Positions 30,357 to 39,597 of a stretch of DNA of 64,000 bases are shown one piece after another. The position numbers and the translations under genes are program-made. Each line of letters begins with the position of its first letter. The first letter of the stretch is position 1. Source of the stretch: Phytohabitans sp037414955 (GTDB lineage: Bacteria > Actinomycetota > Actinomycetes > Mycobacteriales > Micromonosporaceae); NCBI GenBank assembly GCA_037414955.1, contig JBBEWH010000014.1, forward strand, positions 61,811 to 125,810. The letters are read 5' to 3'. The notes beneath the pieces were generated by a model. The model searched no databases, was not told the origin of the DNA, and was given only the letters and a program-made list of their open reading frames with translations.

Positions 30357-31886
30357 TTACTGGTGGAGGAGGCTGTGCCCCACGCCCGGGTCGCTCTGGC
30401 AGCTTGTCGTGGCCAGGGCGACCGGCACCCGGACGAGGCGCCCACTGGCGGTACGGCGGGCGGCGTGCTGGAAGCCGACCCTCATCACCATCCCGTTGCT
30501 GAAGTTCTCCCACTTGCTGGCGGTGACCATGTCGAGCGCGCCGCTGCCGTCAAGGTTCAGGATCGCGTTGGCGTCGCCGAAGAAGTCCCACCTCCCCGGC
30601 TGCTGGCAGGATGGCACGGCCCTTCCGGGTCGCAACGGTCCTTGCCTGTGCTGCGTCAGCATGAGGGAGCCCGCTCCGGTCAGCCCGCTGGCGGTGCCGG
30701 GAATGAGGAAGATGGCGCCGGCGTACTCCTGACCGTTGACCTCGTGCCCGCGAGCGCTGGTGAGGACGTCGGCGCGGCCGTCGCCGGTGACGTCTCCGGT
30801 GGCGACCGAGTGCCCGAAGCCGAGATGCGACGGCTCCTCGGGAAGGTATGGCCTTGGCGTACCGGGGACGCCCGGCGTGTTCATGCTGATGATCCGCGCC
30901 TGCGGGACGTCGAGACCGCCGGCGACGCCGGGGATGTACACGAGGTAGCCGATGTCCTGGCGCGGCGCGCCCGCGACCAGGTCGCCGTCACCGTCACCGT
31001 CGATGTCCGCGATGGACATGGTGTGGCCAATCGAGCCGATCCCGAGCTCGACGCCGGTGACCGAGGTCGCGCCAGTCTCGCTGACTCCGGACGCGCTGCC
31101 GCGCAACAACGTGATCGTGCCGTGCTCGTACGGTTCAGACCAGTCACCGTCGCGTGGCGCGCCGACGGCGAGGTCCGCGTATCCGTCGCGGGTCATGTCG
31201 CCCACGGCGAGCCCGACGCCGAAACCGTCGCTCGACTCGATCGCGCCCGGGACACCCGGCGTGTCCTGGGTGGCCAGTTGCGCCCCCGCCGTCGTCAGGC
31301 CCGCGGCGCTGCCAAAAAGGACGGTGACCGAGCCGGCGAGCGCATGTCCGTTCACCTTGTCACCCCTGGCGCTGACAGCCAGGTCGTCGCGGCCATCACC
31401 ATTGAGGTCGCCAGCCGCCAGTGCGCCACCGAACCAGTCATACGACTCCATGGCGCCGGGCATGCCGGCCGTGTCCTGGTTGAGGTGCAGGGGTTGGCTC
31501 AGGTTGAGCCCGCTCGGGCCGCCGGAGAAGACCCACAGCCCACCAGCGGAATAGGACGGGCCGGCGGCGAGCCGCTCCTCTGGGTCACCGACGACGAGGT
31601 CGGCGTAGCCGTCCGCGTTGAAGTCTCCAGATGTCAGCGGCTGGCCGAACTGGCTGCCGATCTGACCGGCGCCCGACGGCAGCGCGAAGCGGTCGCGCCG
31701 CGCCAGGCGGGAGTAGGTCACGACGATGCCGTAGCCCTCGGTGCCGAGGTAGGCCCCCGCGACGAGCTCGTCCTTGCCGTCGCCGTCGATGTCCATAGAG
31801 GACCTCGCGGGCGCCGCCGTCGCCGGCGCCGCCACCAGCAGGCCGGCGAGCGTCGTGATGCCGGTGAGCGCGGCGTACCACCGCAT
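30357..31886 (-). CDS. Secreted FG-GAP/integrin-like repeat protein
   Basis: A 509-residue exported protein. After a signal peptide (~1-28, ending A-P-A-T-A-A) come six to seven FG-GAP repeats of about 60 residues, each with a calcium-loop motif such as D-I-D-G-D-G-K-D-E-L, D-L-N-G-D-G-R-D-D-L, D-I-D-G-D-G-D-G-D-L and D-V-T-G-D-G-R-A-D-V, separated by F-G-x-x-L/V segments. The pattern gives a beta-propeller of the integrin-alpha type; such actinobacterial proteins are thought to bind ligands or act as scaffolds, and no enzymatic site is present. ATG 31886 has a strong ribosome site, GGGGGAGG. Its stop codon touches repeat copy 1. Confidence 0.88.
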   Translation of the reverse strand: MRWYAALTGITTLAGLLVAAPATAAPARSSMDIDGDGKDELVAGAYLGTEGYGIVVTYSRLARRDRFALPSGAGQIGSQFGQPLTSGDFNADGYADLVVGDPEERLAAGPSYSAGGLWVFSGGPSGLNLSQPLHLNQDTAGMPGAMESYDWFGGALAAGDLNGDGRDDLAVSARGDKVNGHALAGSVTVLFGSAAGLTTAGAQLATQDTPGVPGAIESSDGFGVGLAVGDMTRDGYADLAVGAPRDGDWSEPYEHGTITLLRGSASGVSETGATSVTGVELGIGSIGHTMSIADIDGDGDGDLVAGAPRQDIGYLVYIPGVAGGLDVPQARIISMNTPGVPGTPRPYLPEEPSHLGFGHSVATGDVTGDGRADVLTSARGHEVNGQEYAGAIFLIPGTASGLTGAGSLMLTQHRQGPLRPGRAVPSCQQPGRWDFFGDANAILNLDGSGALDMVTASKWENFSNGMVMRVGFQHAARRTASGRLVRVPVALATTSCQSDPGVGHSLLHQ

Positions 31887-31989
31887 GGCTGCCTCCCCCG
31901 TGTACATGGCTCGCACATCCTGCCACCCGCGACGCGCGGGAGGGCTCCGCTGATCGGCCAGCCGACCGTGAACCGGACGGCTAGCCCGT

Positions 31990-32010
31990 CAACGCCTTGA
32001 TCATGAGGGG
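31990..32010. repeat. Palindromic repeat, half copy 2
   Basis: A single arm (CGCCTTGATCATGAGGGGG in the same sense as the right arm of other copies) at 31993-32010. On the minus strand its TGA, inside TGATCAAGG, is the stop codon of the flavoprotein gene 32001-33203. Confidence 0.75.
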
Positions 32011-33203
32011 GTGGATGTCATGATGCGGCGGATGTTGTCCGGTGACAGGTACTCGGCGACCGGGGTGCTGCCCTGCAGCGCGCCGATGTACCGGGTGGAC
32101 TCGGCGGGGTCGGCCGCGATCGTGGCGAGCAGGGCCGTCATCTCCGGTGGTGGCGGCTGCATCGCGGCGAGCCGCGTGGTCAGGTCGAGGTAGGGCAGGA
32201 ACCATCCGTCGCGGCGCGTGACGTAGTCGGCCAGCGCCGCGGCCATGTCCCGCTGCCCGGTGAGCCCACTGTGGACCGCTTCGGCGAGCAGCTCCGCGCA
32301 CATGAAGGCGTCCATGATGCCGGCGGCCAGGCAGGGATCCTTGTGGTAGCCGGCGTCGCCGACCAGTGCCCAGCCGGGCCCGTACGAGGTACGAAAGAAG
32401 TTCGGTAGGTCCGCGGTGGCCCGCATGCGTTCGACGCGTTCGCCGCCGCGGACCCGGGCCGCCAGCTCGGGAACCCGGTCGATCGCAGCCAGGTACTCAC
32501 CCTCCACATTGGTGCGGAATCGCGCGAAGTCCCGCGTGGGGCACGCGACGAAGACGCAGGCGAGCTCGTCGTTGGTGGGAAAGACCACGACCGCCCGGTC
32601 GCCGCGGCTGTAGATCTCACCGCCATGGCCGGCCACCCCGCGGTAGTACGCGTAGTAGGTCGCGGTCAGCGACGGCGTCTGGTGATAGGGCGTGGCGCCG
32701 ACCGCGCCAGCCACTGTCGAGCGGAGGCCGTCGGCGCCCACCACGAGCCGGGCCCGCTCGGTGACCGGCGTGCCCGCGTAGTCCCGGCCCCGGATACCGA
32801 CGACCGTGCCATCTTCGACGAGCAGCTCGTCCACAGTGAACCGCTCCCGCACCTGCGCACCCGCTGACGCGGCCGCGTCCACCAGGATCTTGTCGAGGAT
32901 GGTGCGGCGCACGCAGTACGGGTGCCGCTGGCCGTCGACCGGCGGCGGCGGCGCCGCGATGGCGAAGTCGCGAAAGTCCATCCGGAAGAACTCGTACGGC
33001 GGCGGGCCGGACGCGAGCACCCGGTCGAGCAGGCCCCAGCGGCGCAGGATCGCGATGGCCGGCACGTGGAGCAGGTGCGTGGAGATCACGTCGCTGGGAA
33101 ACCGCGCCCGGTCGACGAGCAGCACCCGATGCCCCTGCCGCGCGAGCAGCATCGCCGTCGGCGAGCCAGCGGCCCGCGCCCCCACCACGATGACGTCGAA
33201 CAT
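32001..33203 (-). CDS. FAD-dependent monooxygenase/reductase (NAD(P)-binding Rossmann type)
   Basis: A 400-residue flavoprotein. The N-terminus has the FAD Rossmann motif V-I-V-V-G-A-R-A-A-G-S (G-x-G-x-x-G variant), then R-A-R-F-P-S-D and a downstream R-A-R-L-V-V-G-A-D-G, and W-A-L-V-G-D-A-G-Y-H-K-D-P near residue 290; these are the marks of the geranylgeranyl-reductase/PHBH-type monooxygenase family. The substrate is unknown. ATG 33203 is preferred to 33227 because it leaves the Rossmann strand at the start. The stop codon is supplied by repeat copy 2. Neighbours on the same strand are a hydrolase upstream and the FG-GAP protein downstream, each separated by one repeat copy, so the genes are probably not one operon. 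Confidence 0.86.
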   Translation of the reverse strand: MFDVIVVGARAAGSPTAMLLARQGHRVLLVDRARFPSDVISTHLLHVPAIAILRRWGLLDRVLASGPPPYEFFRMDFRDFAIAAPPPPVDGQRHPYCVRRTILDKILVDAAASAGAQVRERFTVDELLVEDGTVVGIRGRDYAGTPVTERARLVVGADGLRSTVAGAVGATPYHQTPSLTATYYAYYRGVAGHGGEIYSRGDRAVVVFPTNDELACVFVACPTRDFARFRTNVEGEYLAAIDRVPELAARVRGGERVERMRATADLPNFFRTSYGPGWALVGDAGYHKDPCLAAGIMDAFMCAELLAEAVHSGLTGQRDMAAALADYVTRRDGWFLPYLDLTTRLAAMQPPPPEMTALLATIAADPAESTRYIGALQGSTPVAEYLSPDNIRRIMTSTPS

Positions 33204-33298
33204 CCGCCCAGCCTGGCACACCCCCATGCGCGAGGCGGTGCACGGTCCGAGTCGCCCGCGCCGTGCGCGCGAGCACCGCGCGGCGACTCGAACCGTTC

Positions 33299-33343
33299 AT
33301 CCTTCACGTCGTTCTGGGCGACGTGAAGGATGCCTTGATCACG
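33299..33343. repeat. Palindromic repeat, copy 3 (lacks one outer arm)
   Basis: CCTTCACGTCG...CGACGTGAAGG, followed by the outer arm TGCCTTGATCACG. Only one outer arm is present. The TGA in its minus-strand TGATCAAGG (33339-33341) is the stop codon of the hydrolase gene. Confidence 0.75.
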
Positions 33344-34205
33344 CGGAGAGGACCTCGCGGAGGGTGACGGCGAACGCGTCCGGGTCGCCCTTGTAGCCGG
33401 ACTCCTCGCCGAGGAAGCCGCCGTGGTGGCTGGGGAAGGTCACCGGCTTGGTGCCGAGCCGTTCGGCGACGGCCAGCCCGCCCCGGTGGGCCATCTCGCC
33501 CTCCGACTCGGCGCCGACGCCGACCACGATCCGGGTCGGGGCCGCGCGCAGCGCGTCGAAGTCGTGCTCGTAGTAGTTGCACGACACGATGTTCTGGCCG
33601 AGCAGCGCGTCGTCGCGGGAGCCGTCGTCCTCGGCCGGCAGCCCGAAGGTGGCCGGTGGCGGCACCGGCTGGTCGGCGAAGTCGGCCGGCACCGGGCCGC
33701 GCAGCTGGACGAGCGCGATGAACTTGGCCATGCCCGCGCCGAACCCGTCCCGCTGGTAGGTGCGGTGGATGTCGTCGACGGCCGCCAGCGCCTGCTCGCG
33801 GTCGGGCAGCGCCTGCGCGGCCGGCGGCTCGTGCGCCACCAGCGTGCGGACCTGCTCCGGGTGCTTGGCGACCAGCGCGAGCGCGTTGACGGCGCCGCCG
33901 CTGCTGGCGAAGACGTCGACCGGCCCGCGCTCCAGCGCGGTGATCAGCCGGTGCAGGTCGTCGGCGTGCAGGTCCGGCGTCGACTCGGTGGCGCCGTCGG
34001 TGCGGGTGCTGCGCTCGGTCCCGCGCGGGTCGTAGGTGACCACGGTGCGGTCCGGGAACAGTCCGGCCAGGGTGCCGAACCCGCTGGCCGCCATCGGCGA
34101 ACCGATCATCAGCAGCGGCGGCGCGGCGCTGCCCTTGGCCGCCCGCACGTCGTAGGTCAGGACGGCGCCGGGCACGTCCAGGGTGTGGGTCGTCGGCTCA
34201 CTCAT
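33339..34205 (-). CDS. Alpha/beta hydrolase
   Basis: A 288-residue alpha/beta hydrolase. The strand L-L-M-I-G-S-P-M precedes the oxyanion region, and the nucleophile elbow is A-S-S-G-G-A (~residues 98-103). The Asp side and a late His in P-S-H-H-G-G-F-L-G complete a likely triad. It resembles esterase/epoxide-hydrolase-type proteins frequent in actinomycetes; no specific substrate is evident and there is no signal peptide. ATG 34205 has GAGAGGGA upstream. Its stop codon (TGA) is contributed by repeat copy 3, and repeat copy 4 lies 85 bases upstream of the start. Confidence 0.86.
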   Translation of the reverse strand: MSEPTTHTLDVPGAVLTYDVRAAKGSAAPPLLMIGSPMAASGFGTLAGLFPDRTVVTYDPRGTERSTRTDGATESTPDLHADDLHRLITALERGPVDVFASSGGAVNALALVAKHPEQVRTLVAHEPPAAQALPDREQALAAVDDIHRTYQRDGFGAGMAKFIALVQLRGPVPADFADQPVPPPATFGLPAEDDGSRDDALLGQNIVSCNYYEHDFDALRAAPTRIVVGVGAESEGEMAHRGGLAVAERLGTKPVTFPSHHGGFLGEESGYKGDPDAFAVTLREVLSA

Positions 34206-34290
34206 AGTGTGTCCCTCTCTCGCTGCCCGCCGGAAGTCGCCGGGCCCGCCGGATAAGACGACCGGCCCCACCCAAACTAAGCGGCCCGCC

Positions 34291-34347
34291 CATGATCAGG
34301 GCGTCCTTCACGTCGCTAGAACGCCGTGAAAGGACGCCTTGATCATG
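34291..34347. repeat. Palindromic repeat, copy 4 (57 bp)
   Basis: Near-complete copy with outer arms CATGATCAGGGCG and CGCCTTGATCATG and inner arms TCCTTCACG/CGTGAAAGGA. It lies five bases after the stop codon of the secreted 1126-residue gene and before the start of the hydrolase gene, in a tandem (minus-strand) arrangement. Confidence 0.85.
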
Positions 34348-34352
34348 AGAGG

Positions 34353-37300
34353 TCACTGGCGGGCGAAGGTGATCCAGTCCAGCTGCCAGCCGGCGGTGGC
34401 GGCGGTCGGCGCGCTGAGCTCGACGGTGTGCGTGCCGGCCGGCAGCGTCAACAGTGGACCCTGCGCTTCGGCCATGCCGGTGCTCGGCACCACCGTCTCG
34501 TGCGTGGCCCCGTTCACGGCCAGCCGGATGCGCGCCGCGGTGCCGTTGGCCGTCCGGTCGGCGGCCCGGTAGGTGAGCCGGTACGCGCCGGGCTTGGGCA
34601 CCACGACCCGGTACCCGACGACCGTGCCCGCGGCGACACCCGCGTTGGAGTCGTCGCCGACCGCGAGGCCGGCGGTCAGCCCGCTGACCGGGTCGGTGCA
34701 GGTGGACGGCGCGCAGCCGCTCACACCGGCGACCGAGTCCACGTCGCGGTCGGCGTACTGGCCGGCCCGCTGGGTGGTGGCCAGGGTTTTGGTCACCTCG
34801 GCCTGCACCGTGCTGGCCTGGCCTGCCCGGGCGGTCAACCGCTGCGGCTCCCGGCCCATCAGCCGCGACAGGTCCACCGAGTACGCCCAGTGGTCGTAGT
34901 CGCGCATCTGCATCTCGGGGTCGTCGGCCTTGATGTCCGGCGGCGTGCTCTGCGCGGAGACCGCCCACAGCCTCCCGGACCCGTCCACCGGGCCCTGCAT
35001 CGCCGCCAGCGTCGGGCCGCCCGTGCACCGCTGCGCGGGGTCGCTGGCGCACGGCCCCGTCACCTTCTGCGCGGTCACGGCCTGCGCCATGAGGCTGGCC
35101 ACACCGCTCACCCGGAACGTCATCGCGATGCCGCTGCCCTCCGGGTCGACGACGACCGTCGTACCGTGCGGCCAGCTCGTGAACACCACGTTGTGCGTCG
35201 CCGGGTCCTCGGTGATGTTGAAGATCGGGCCGAGCACCTTCGGCTGGAGGATGTTGTAGTCCGGCGGGCACACCTTCCCCCACATCGGGCGGGCGCCGGG
35301 CACCTCCGCCCGGTACGCCTCGATGGGGGTGCCGGGGTCGACGCACGCGGACAGCTTCCGGCCGGTCGGCCGGTTCGCGTACACCTTGACGCCCAGGCCG
35401 CTCCAACCGTCTCCCGTGGGCACCCACAGGTTGCCTTGGTGGTCGTAGTGGATCGGTCCCATCCCGGTGAGGTTCCGCAGCCCACTGACCGGTTCCACGG
35501 TGCTGTCGAGCTCCGCGGTGAGGGCGGGCGGCGAGGCCGGCCGGATCCGGTCCGCCGGCGGCGCGCCGGGGTCGTAGCGGAACTCGATGATGCCGCCGAA
35601 CACGGTCTGCTCGCGTACGCAGCCGTCCGGGGCGCCCTGCGGCTTGTGGTACCGGTACGCGGCCATGTCGGAGCTGAGTGCGAACCGCTCCGGTTCGCCG
35701 GGCGCGGTGCTGGGGTCGGCCTGCACCTCGCGTGGTGCCAGGCCAACCTTCCGGTCGGCCTCCGGCGGCGCGGGGATTCCCCACACCGACGAGGGCGGGC
35801 AGGCCGCCGGCTGCGGGTCCGGGTACGCCAGCGCGTCCGGCCAGGACGGGTCGTCGATGTCCGCGAAGTCGTACACCGCCGATACCCGCGCTCCGAACCG
35901 GCCAGCCGCGTCCGGACCGGTCACGTCGAGCACACTGACGATGCCGGGGGCGTAGTGCGCGATGACCACGTCGCCGGTGTGCGGCAGGACGGCCATCTCG
36001 CTGGCCCAGGCGCACTCGCTGCGGACGCCGAGCTGGGTGTTGAGTGGACAGATGGCGTCGGCCAGCGCCGGGCCGTGCACCGGGTCGGCGGCGACGGTCG
36101 CGTCGTACAGCTCGCGCGGCGACCACGAGTTGCGCCAGTCGGGCCGCCCGTCACCGTTCGCGTCCGGGCCCTCGGCCACCCGCCAGGCACCGTTGGGTCC
36201 CTTGGTGACGATGCCGAAGGCGGGCCACAGCCCGTCGGTCTCCGGGTTCTGCCCGTTGTGCGGGAAGGAACCCGTGAACGCCACCGCGTTCCCGGCCTTG
36301 AGGGTGGCCACGTCGAGCTGGTTCGCGCCGAGCCGGTCGGTTCCGTTGACCGGTACCGTCTTGTTCCGGTCGGTCTTGATCGGGATGTTGGCGAAGGTGC
36401 CCGCGTCCGGGTGGAACGCCGAGATCGTCATCCCCTCTCCGCTGGGTTGGAAGACGTTTCCGGCGGACTGCACGTTCATGAAGAAGATCGTGCCGTCGGC
36501 GGTGATGTCGGAGAACCACGGCAGCATGCCCGGCACGAAGTCCCAGCCGGCCGCGACCCGGGTGTTGAGCGCCTGTCCCGACGGCAGCGCCCGCTTGCCG
36601 CCGTGCGCGCCCTGATCCAGGGTGCCGGACCGTCCCCACAGGACGACGCTGTCCGAGCAGCGCTGCGCCGCGCGGGTCAACTGCTGCGTGTAGACGAGCC
36701 GCCCGGCCGCGTTCAGCGTCAGGTTGTCCGCGGCGAACCACGGCTGCGGGTCGCTCGCCTTGTGGGTGCGGGCCTGCGCGCCGAAGTCGACCGCCTCCCA
36801 TGCGTCGGTGCCGTCGAGCGCGGCCGTGAACCGGATGAGATTGTTGAAGTACAGGGCCTCCGCCGCGTAGTAAGGGTCCACAGTGGTCGCGTTCTCCGGG
36901 GCGGTGACGGCGACGACGCATCCGCTGCGCGTGGTCACCTCGCTACCCAGGATCGTGGTGAGCCGGTTCTCCACCGTGGCGCGCCGGGCGTCGCGCTCAG
37001 CCGCCGTGGCGCCGGCCGCGACGTGCAGGGCGTCGTTGCGCCCCAACGCCATCACGAACCCGTCGACGTCGTGCTCCAGCAGTCCCCGATACTCGTCGAG
37101 CAGGTGGCCGTCCGCACCGTCCAACCCGGACCCGCCGACGGTGTCGGTCCACCGGCGGCCCGGGTGCCCCTCGACCTCCACCCGGACGCCGGCCGCGTTG
37201 AGCGTGCCCTCCAGGAATCCCTGGATCGCGTTCTGGTTGTAGCCGGAGTCGTTGAGCTGGTGCACCAGCTCGTCACCGAGCACGGCCACCCGCGGCGAGG

Positions 37301-37733
37301 TGGCCGCGGCGCCGGCGTTCGGGAACGGGGATAGGTAGACCGTGCACGCCCCGTCCGGGGTCACCAGCCGCGGCGAGAGATACAGCACCACCGGCCGCTC
37401 CACACCGGACGGTGTGAGCGGCCCGCGCACCGACTGGAACGGCGGCGGGTCGGCGCCGGCCGGCGGGTACGCCGTGGGCAGGTTCTCGTAGCGCAGCTCC
37501 CACGTCAACGTCGACGCGTCGGTCTCCCCGCCGGACGCGATGCGCCGCAGGCCGGTCACGGTGGCGGCCTCGCCGAACCCCGTGCTCGCGGTCTCGTAGT
37601 CGACCCGCCAGGTCACGCCCGACTCCGTACACGAGGCGGAGCCCGCCGCCCGCGCCGCGGCAGGCACCGCGCCCATCCCCACCACCAGAGCCGTCACCGC
37701 GCCCACCGTTGCTGACTTCCGCTGCCCAGCCAT
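34353..37733 (-). CDS. Large secreted protein with SGNH-like region and C-terminal CBM6-like domain
   Basis: A 1126-residue exported protein. A signal peptide is at ~1-29 (ending A-A-R-A-A-G), an N-terminal beta domain at ~30-145, and an SGNH-hydrolase-like region at ~148-355. In that region block I reads V-L-G-D-E-L (G153-D154-E155, with Glu in place of the nucleophilic Ser), block III is G-R-N-D, and the usual late D-x-x-H reads D-N-L-T, so Ser and His of the catalytic set seem to be missing. A long central region (~360-1000) with D-A-N-G-D-G-R-P-D-W and many Cys is unassigned, perhaps propeller-like. Residues ~1000-1126 resemble a CBM6-like carbohydrate-binding domain (Y-R-L-T-Y-R-A-A-D-R-T-A-N-G). 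It is probably a wall- or polysaccharide-binding protein. Confidence 0.75.
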   Translation of the reverse strand: MAGQRKSATVGAVTALVVGMGAVPAAARAAGSASCTESGVTWRVDYETASTGFGEAATVTGLRRIASGGETDASTLTWELRYENLPTAYPPAGADPPPFQSVRGPLTPSGVERPVVLYLSPRLVTPDGACTVYLSPFPNAGAAATSPRVAVLGDELVHQLNDSGYNQNAIQGFLEGTLNAAGVRVEVEGHPGRRWTDTVGGSGLDGADGHLLDEYRGLLEHDVDGFVMALGRNDALHVAAGATAAERDARRATVENRLTTILGSEVTTRSGCVVAVTAPENATTVDPYYAAEALYFNNLIRFTAALDGTDAWEAVDFGAQARTHKASDPQPWFAADNLTLNAAGRLVYTQQLTRAAQRCSDSVVLWGRSGTLDQGAHGGKRALPSGQALNTRVAAGWDFVPGMLPWFSDITADGTIFFMNVQSAGNVFQPSGEGMTISAFHPDAGTFANIPIKTDRNKTVPVNGTDRLGANQLDVATLKAGNAVAFTGSFPHNGQNPETDGLWPAFGIVTKGPNGAWRVAEGPDANGDGRPDWRNSWSPRELYDATVAADPVHGPALADAICPLNTQLGVRSECAWASEMAVLPHTGDVVIAHYAPGIVSVLDVTGPDAAGRFGARVSAVYDFADIDDPSWPDALAYPDPQPAACPPSSVWGIPAPPEADRKVGLAPREVQADPSTAPGEPERFALSSDMAAYRYHKPQGAPDGCVREQTVFGGIIEFRYDPGAPPADRIRPASPPALTAELDSTVEPVSGLRNLTGMGPIHYDHQGNLWVPTGDGWSGLGVKVYANRPTGRKLSACVDPGTPIEAYRAEVPGARPMWGKVCPPDYNILQPKVLGPIFNITEDPATHNVVFTSWPHGTTVVVDPEGSGIAMTFRVSGVASLMAQAVTAQKVTGPCASDPAQRCTGGPTLAAMQGPVDGSGRLWAVSAQSTPPDIKADDPEMQMRDYDHWAYSVDLSRLMGREPQRLTARAGQASTVQAEVTKTLATTQRAGQYADRDVDSVAGVSGCAPSTCTDPVSGLTAGLAVGDDSNAGVAAGTVVGYRVVVPKPGAYRLTYRAADRTANGTAARIRLAVNGATHETVVPSTGMAEAQGPLLTLPAGTHTVELSAPTAATAGWQLDWITFARQ

Positions 37734-37799
37734 GGGGACACTATCGACCCGGCGCCCGGCCAGGGATAGACGAGCTTTACATTCCTCTAACGTGCTCCC

Positions 37800-37840
37800 G
37801 TGATCAGGGCGCTAGCAACATGAGGGACGCCTTGATCATG
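37800..37840. repeat. Palindromic repeat, degenerate copy 5
   Basis: GTGATCAGGGCG (left) and GGGACGCCTTGATCATG (right) flank a shortened centre, giving about 41 bases. Here the copy lies in a divergent promoter region rather than at a gene end. Confidence 0.75.
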
Positions 37841-37860
37841 GGGAGTGCGGGGGCGTTAGC

Positions 37861-37884
37861 GTGATCGAGGCGTCCCGCACGTGG
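37861..37884. repeat. Palindromic repeat, half copy 6
   Basis: GTGATCGAGGCGTCCCGCACGTGG resembles the left half of the family; written in parts: GTGATCGAGGCG then TCCCGCACGTGG. It lies 20 bases after copy 5 in the same divergent region. Confidence 0.6.
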
Positions 37885-38065
37885 CTGTGGGAATGTCCGG
37901 CGTAGGCTTAGCTGGACGAAGCCGCTCGAGGAGCCCGTCACGTTCGACCCGGTCCTTGTCCTACGTCACCCGCCCGTCGCGGCCTCACGAACCGCTTGGT
38001 ATCGGAGGCGCCCTCATGCGACCACCTTCGCTGCGGTGGTGCGGTGCGCGGATGGCGTGGATGCG

Positions 38066-38782
38066 ATGAACGCCGATCGCAGGGTGCGGCTGTGGCACCG
38101 GGTCGTCGAACACGCCCAGGGAGGGCCGGCCACGGTGGCGCATGTCTGCGCCGCAGCGCAGGCCGCGGCCCACGTGGACGGGGCGGCGGTCACGGTCATG
38201 GTCGGCGCGACCGGCCGGGAAACGGTGTACGCCACCGATGAGATCGCCGCGCGGCTCGCGGAGCTGACCTTGACCCTCGGCGAGGGGCCCGGCCTGCCCG
38301 GGGTTGAGCTGGCGCTGGTCGCCGACCTGACCGCACCGGACTGCCTCGTGCGTTGGCCGATGTTCGCGCCGGCGGCGGTGTCCGCCGGGGCGGGTGCGGT
38401 GTTCGCGCTGCCGCTGCAGGTCGGCGGGGCGCATGTCGGAGTTCTGGATCTCTACCGCGCGGCGCCCGGCGGCCTGGTGGGTGAGCGGTTGGCCGACGCG
38501 CTGGTGTTGGCTGACAGCGCCTGTGCGCTGCTGCTGGACGCCGCCCAGCGCGACGGCCCACCGCCGGACGGACGCGGGCCCGAGCCGGCCACCCTCGCGC
38601 ACCCCGAGGTGCACCAGGCCACCGGGATGATCACAGTGCAGCTGGGCGTGACCGCGGCGGTGGCCCTCATCCGGCTGCGCGCCTATGCGTACGCCCACGA
38701 CCGGCGGCTGCGCGACGTGGCCGGGGACGTGGTCGCCCGGCGCCTGCGATTCGATCCCGAACCTGACGGCCATGAACGTTGA
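38066..38782 (+). CDS. GAF-ANTAR protein
   Basis: A 238-residue protein. Residues ~25-160 form a GAF-like sensor (A-A-V-T-V-M-V-G-A-T, L-T-L-T-L-G-E-G-P-G, then F-A-L-P-L-Q-V-G-G-A-H-V-G-V-L-D). Residues ~180-235 form an ANTAR RNA-binding domain (H-P-E-V-H-Q-A-T-G-M-I-T-V-Q-L-G, then A-L-I-R-L-R-A-Y-A). ANTAR proteins prevent termination at specific mRNA hairpins when the sensor is active. ATG 38066 was chosen because upstream codons have no domain; the ribosome site is weak. A second GAF-ANTAR protein follows 86 bases downstream. No ANTAR two-hairpin target is identified by eye. Confidence 0.82.
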   Translation: MNADRRVRLWHRVVEHAQGGPATVAHVCAAAQAAAHVDGAAVTVMVGATGRETVYATDEIAARLAELTLTLGEGPGLPGVELALVADLTAPDCLVRWPMFAPAAVSAGAGAVFALPLQVGGAHVGVLDLYRAAPGGLVGERLADALVLADSACALLLDAAQRDGPPPDGRGPEPATLAHPEVHQATGMITVQLGVTAAVALIRLRAYAYAHDRRLRDVAGDVVARRLRFDPEPDGHER

Positions 38783-38868
38783 CATCATGGTCTGGCGGGT
38801 CGCGACCATCGACCGCCGGCCGGGTTACCGTTCCGGACAGCAGGTCTACTGTGGCAAAGGTGAGTGAG

Positions 38869-39597
38869 ATGGCCCCGACCCAGTTATCGGACGTGTTCGT
38901 CGAGCTGGCCGACACTCTGGTCGACGACTTCGACGTGGTCGACTTCCTGCACGTCCTGACCGAACGGTGCGTCGAGCTGCTGGGCGTGTCCGCCGCCGGG
39001 CTACTGTTGACCGACGAACAGGGCACGTTGCAGGTCATAGCCGCGTCCTCGGAACGGACCCGGCTGCTCGAACTGTTCCAACTGCAAACTGATCAAGGCC
39101 CCTGCGTGGACTGTTTCCGCACCGGCCAGCCCGTGTCCGTCGCGGACCTGCCCGCGACCGGCCGCTGGCCCGGCTTCAGCGCCGCCGCCGCCGAGATCGG
39201 CTTCACCGCCGTGCACGCCGTCCCGATGCGCCTGCGCACCGAGGTCATCGGCGCGCTCAACCTGTTCGACGTCACGCCCGGGCCTCTCGACGAGGCGAAG
39301 CTGCGGATCGGCCAGGCCCTGGCCGACGTGGCCACCATCGGACTGCTGCAGCAACGCGCCATCCACCGCCGCGACATACTCACCGAGCAGCTACAAACCG
39401 CGCTGCGCAGCCGCATCCTCATCGAACAGGCCAAAGGGGTCCTTGCCGAACGCCTCCACATGGACATGGCCGACGCGTTCACACTGCTCCGCTCCGGCGC
39501 CCGCGGCCAGAACCGCCGCCTGTCCGACCTCGCCCAGGCCGTCGTCGACGGAACCGAACAAATCCCCCCGCCGACGGTGACCGGCCAGCCCCGCTGA
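38869..39597 (+). CDS. GAF-ANTAR antitermination regulator
   Basis: A 242-residue protein with a GAF domain (~15-155: C-V-E-L-L-G-V-S-A-A-G-L-L-L, T-D-Q-G-P-C-V-D-C-F-R-T-G, then A-V-P-M-R-L-R-T-E-V-I-G-A-L-N-L-F) and a C-terminal ANTAR domain (~165-225: L-Q-T-A-L-R-S-R-I-L-I-E-Q-A-K-G, L-A-E-R-L-H-M-D-M-A-D-A-F). The family couples a signal in the GAF pocket to binding of mRNA hairpins and so to antitermination. ATG 38869 is preferred because of the AAAGGTGAG ribosome site; GTG codons at 38851 and 38860 are in frame. The gene pairs with the preceding GAF-ANTAR gene. Confidence 0.88.
   Translation: MAPTQLSDVFVELADTLVDDFDVVDFLHVLTERCVELLGVSAAGLLLTDEQGTLQVIAASSERTRLLELFQLQTDQGPCVDCFRTGQPVSVADLPATGRWPGFSAAAAEIGFTAVHAVPMRLRTEVIGALNLFDVTPGPLDEAKLRIGQALADVATIGLLQQRAIHRRDILTEQLQTALRSRILIEQAKGVLAERLHMDMADAFTLLRSGARGQNRRLSDLAQAVVDGTEQIPPPTVTGQPR

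Larger units (their letters stand above)
37734..38065. other. Divergent intergenic region with two repeat copies
   Basis: About 330 bases between the secreted-protein gene (minus) and the GAF-ANTAR gene (plus). It contains palindromic repeat copy 5 (37800-37840) and a half copy 6 (37861-37884). The remainder shows no supported gene and should contain both promoters. Confidence 0.5.

Noticed and set aside
34326..37334. 1002-codon plus-strand frame opposite the large secreted gene
   Set aside because: It is antisense to a gene with signal peptide and domains; its translation is R/G/V-rich without structure.
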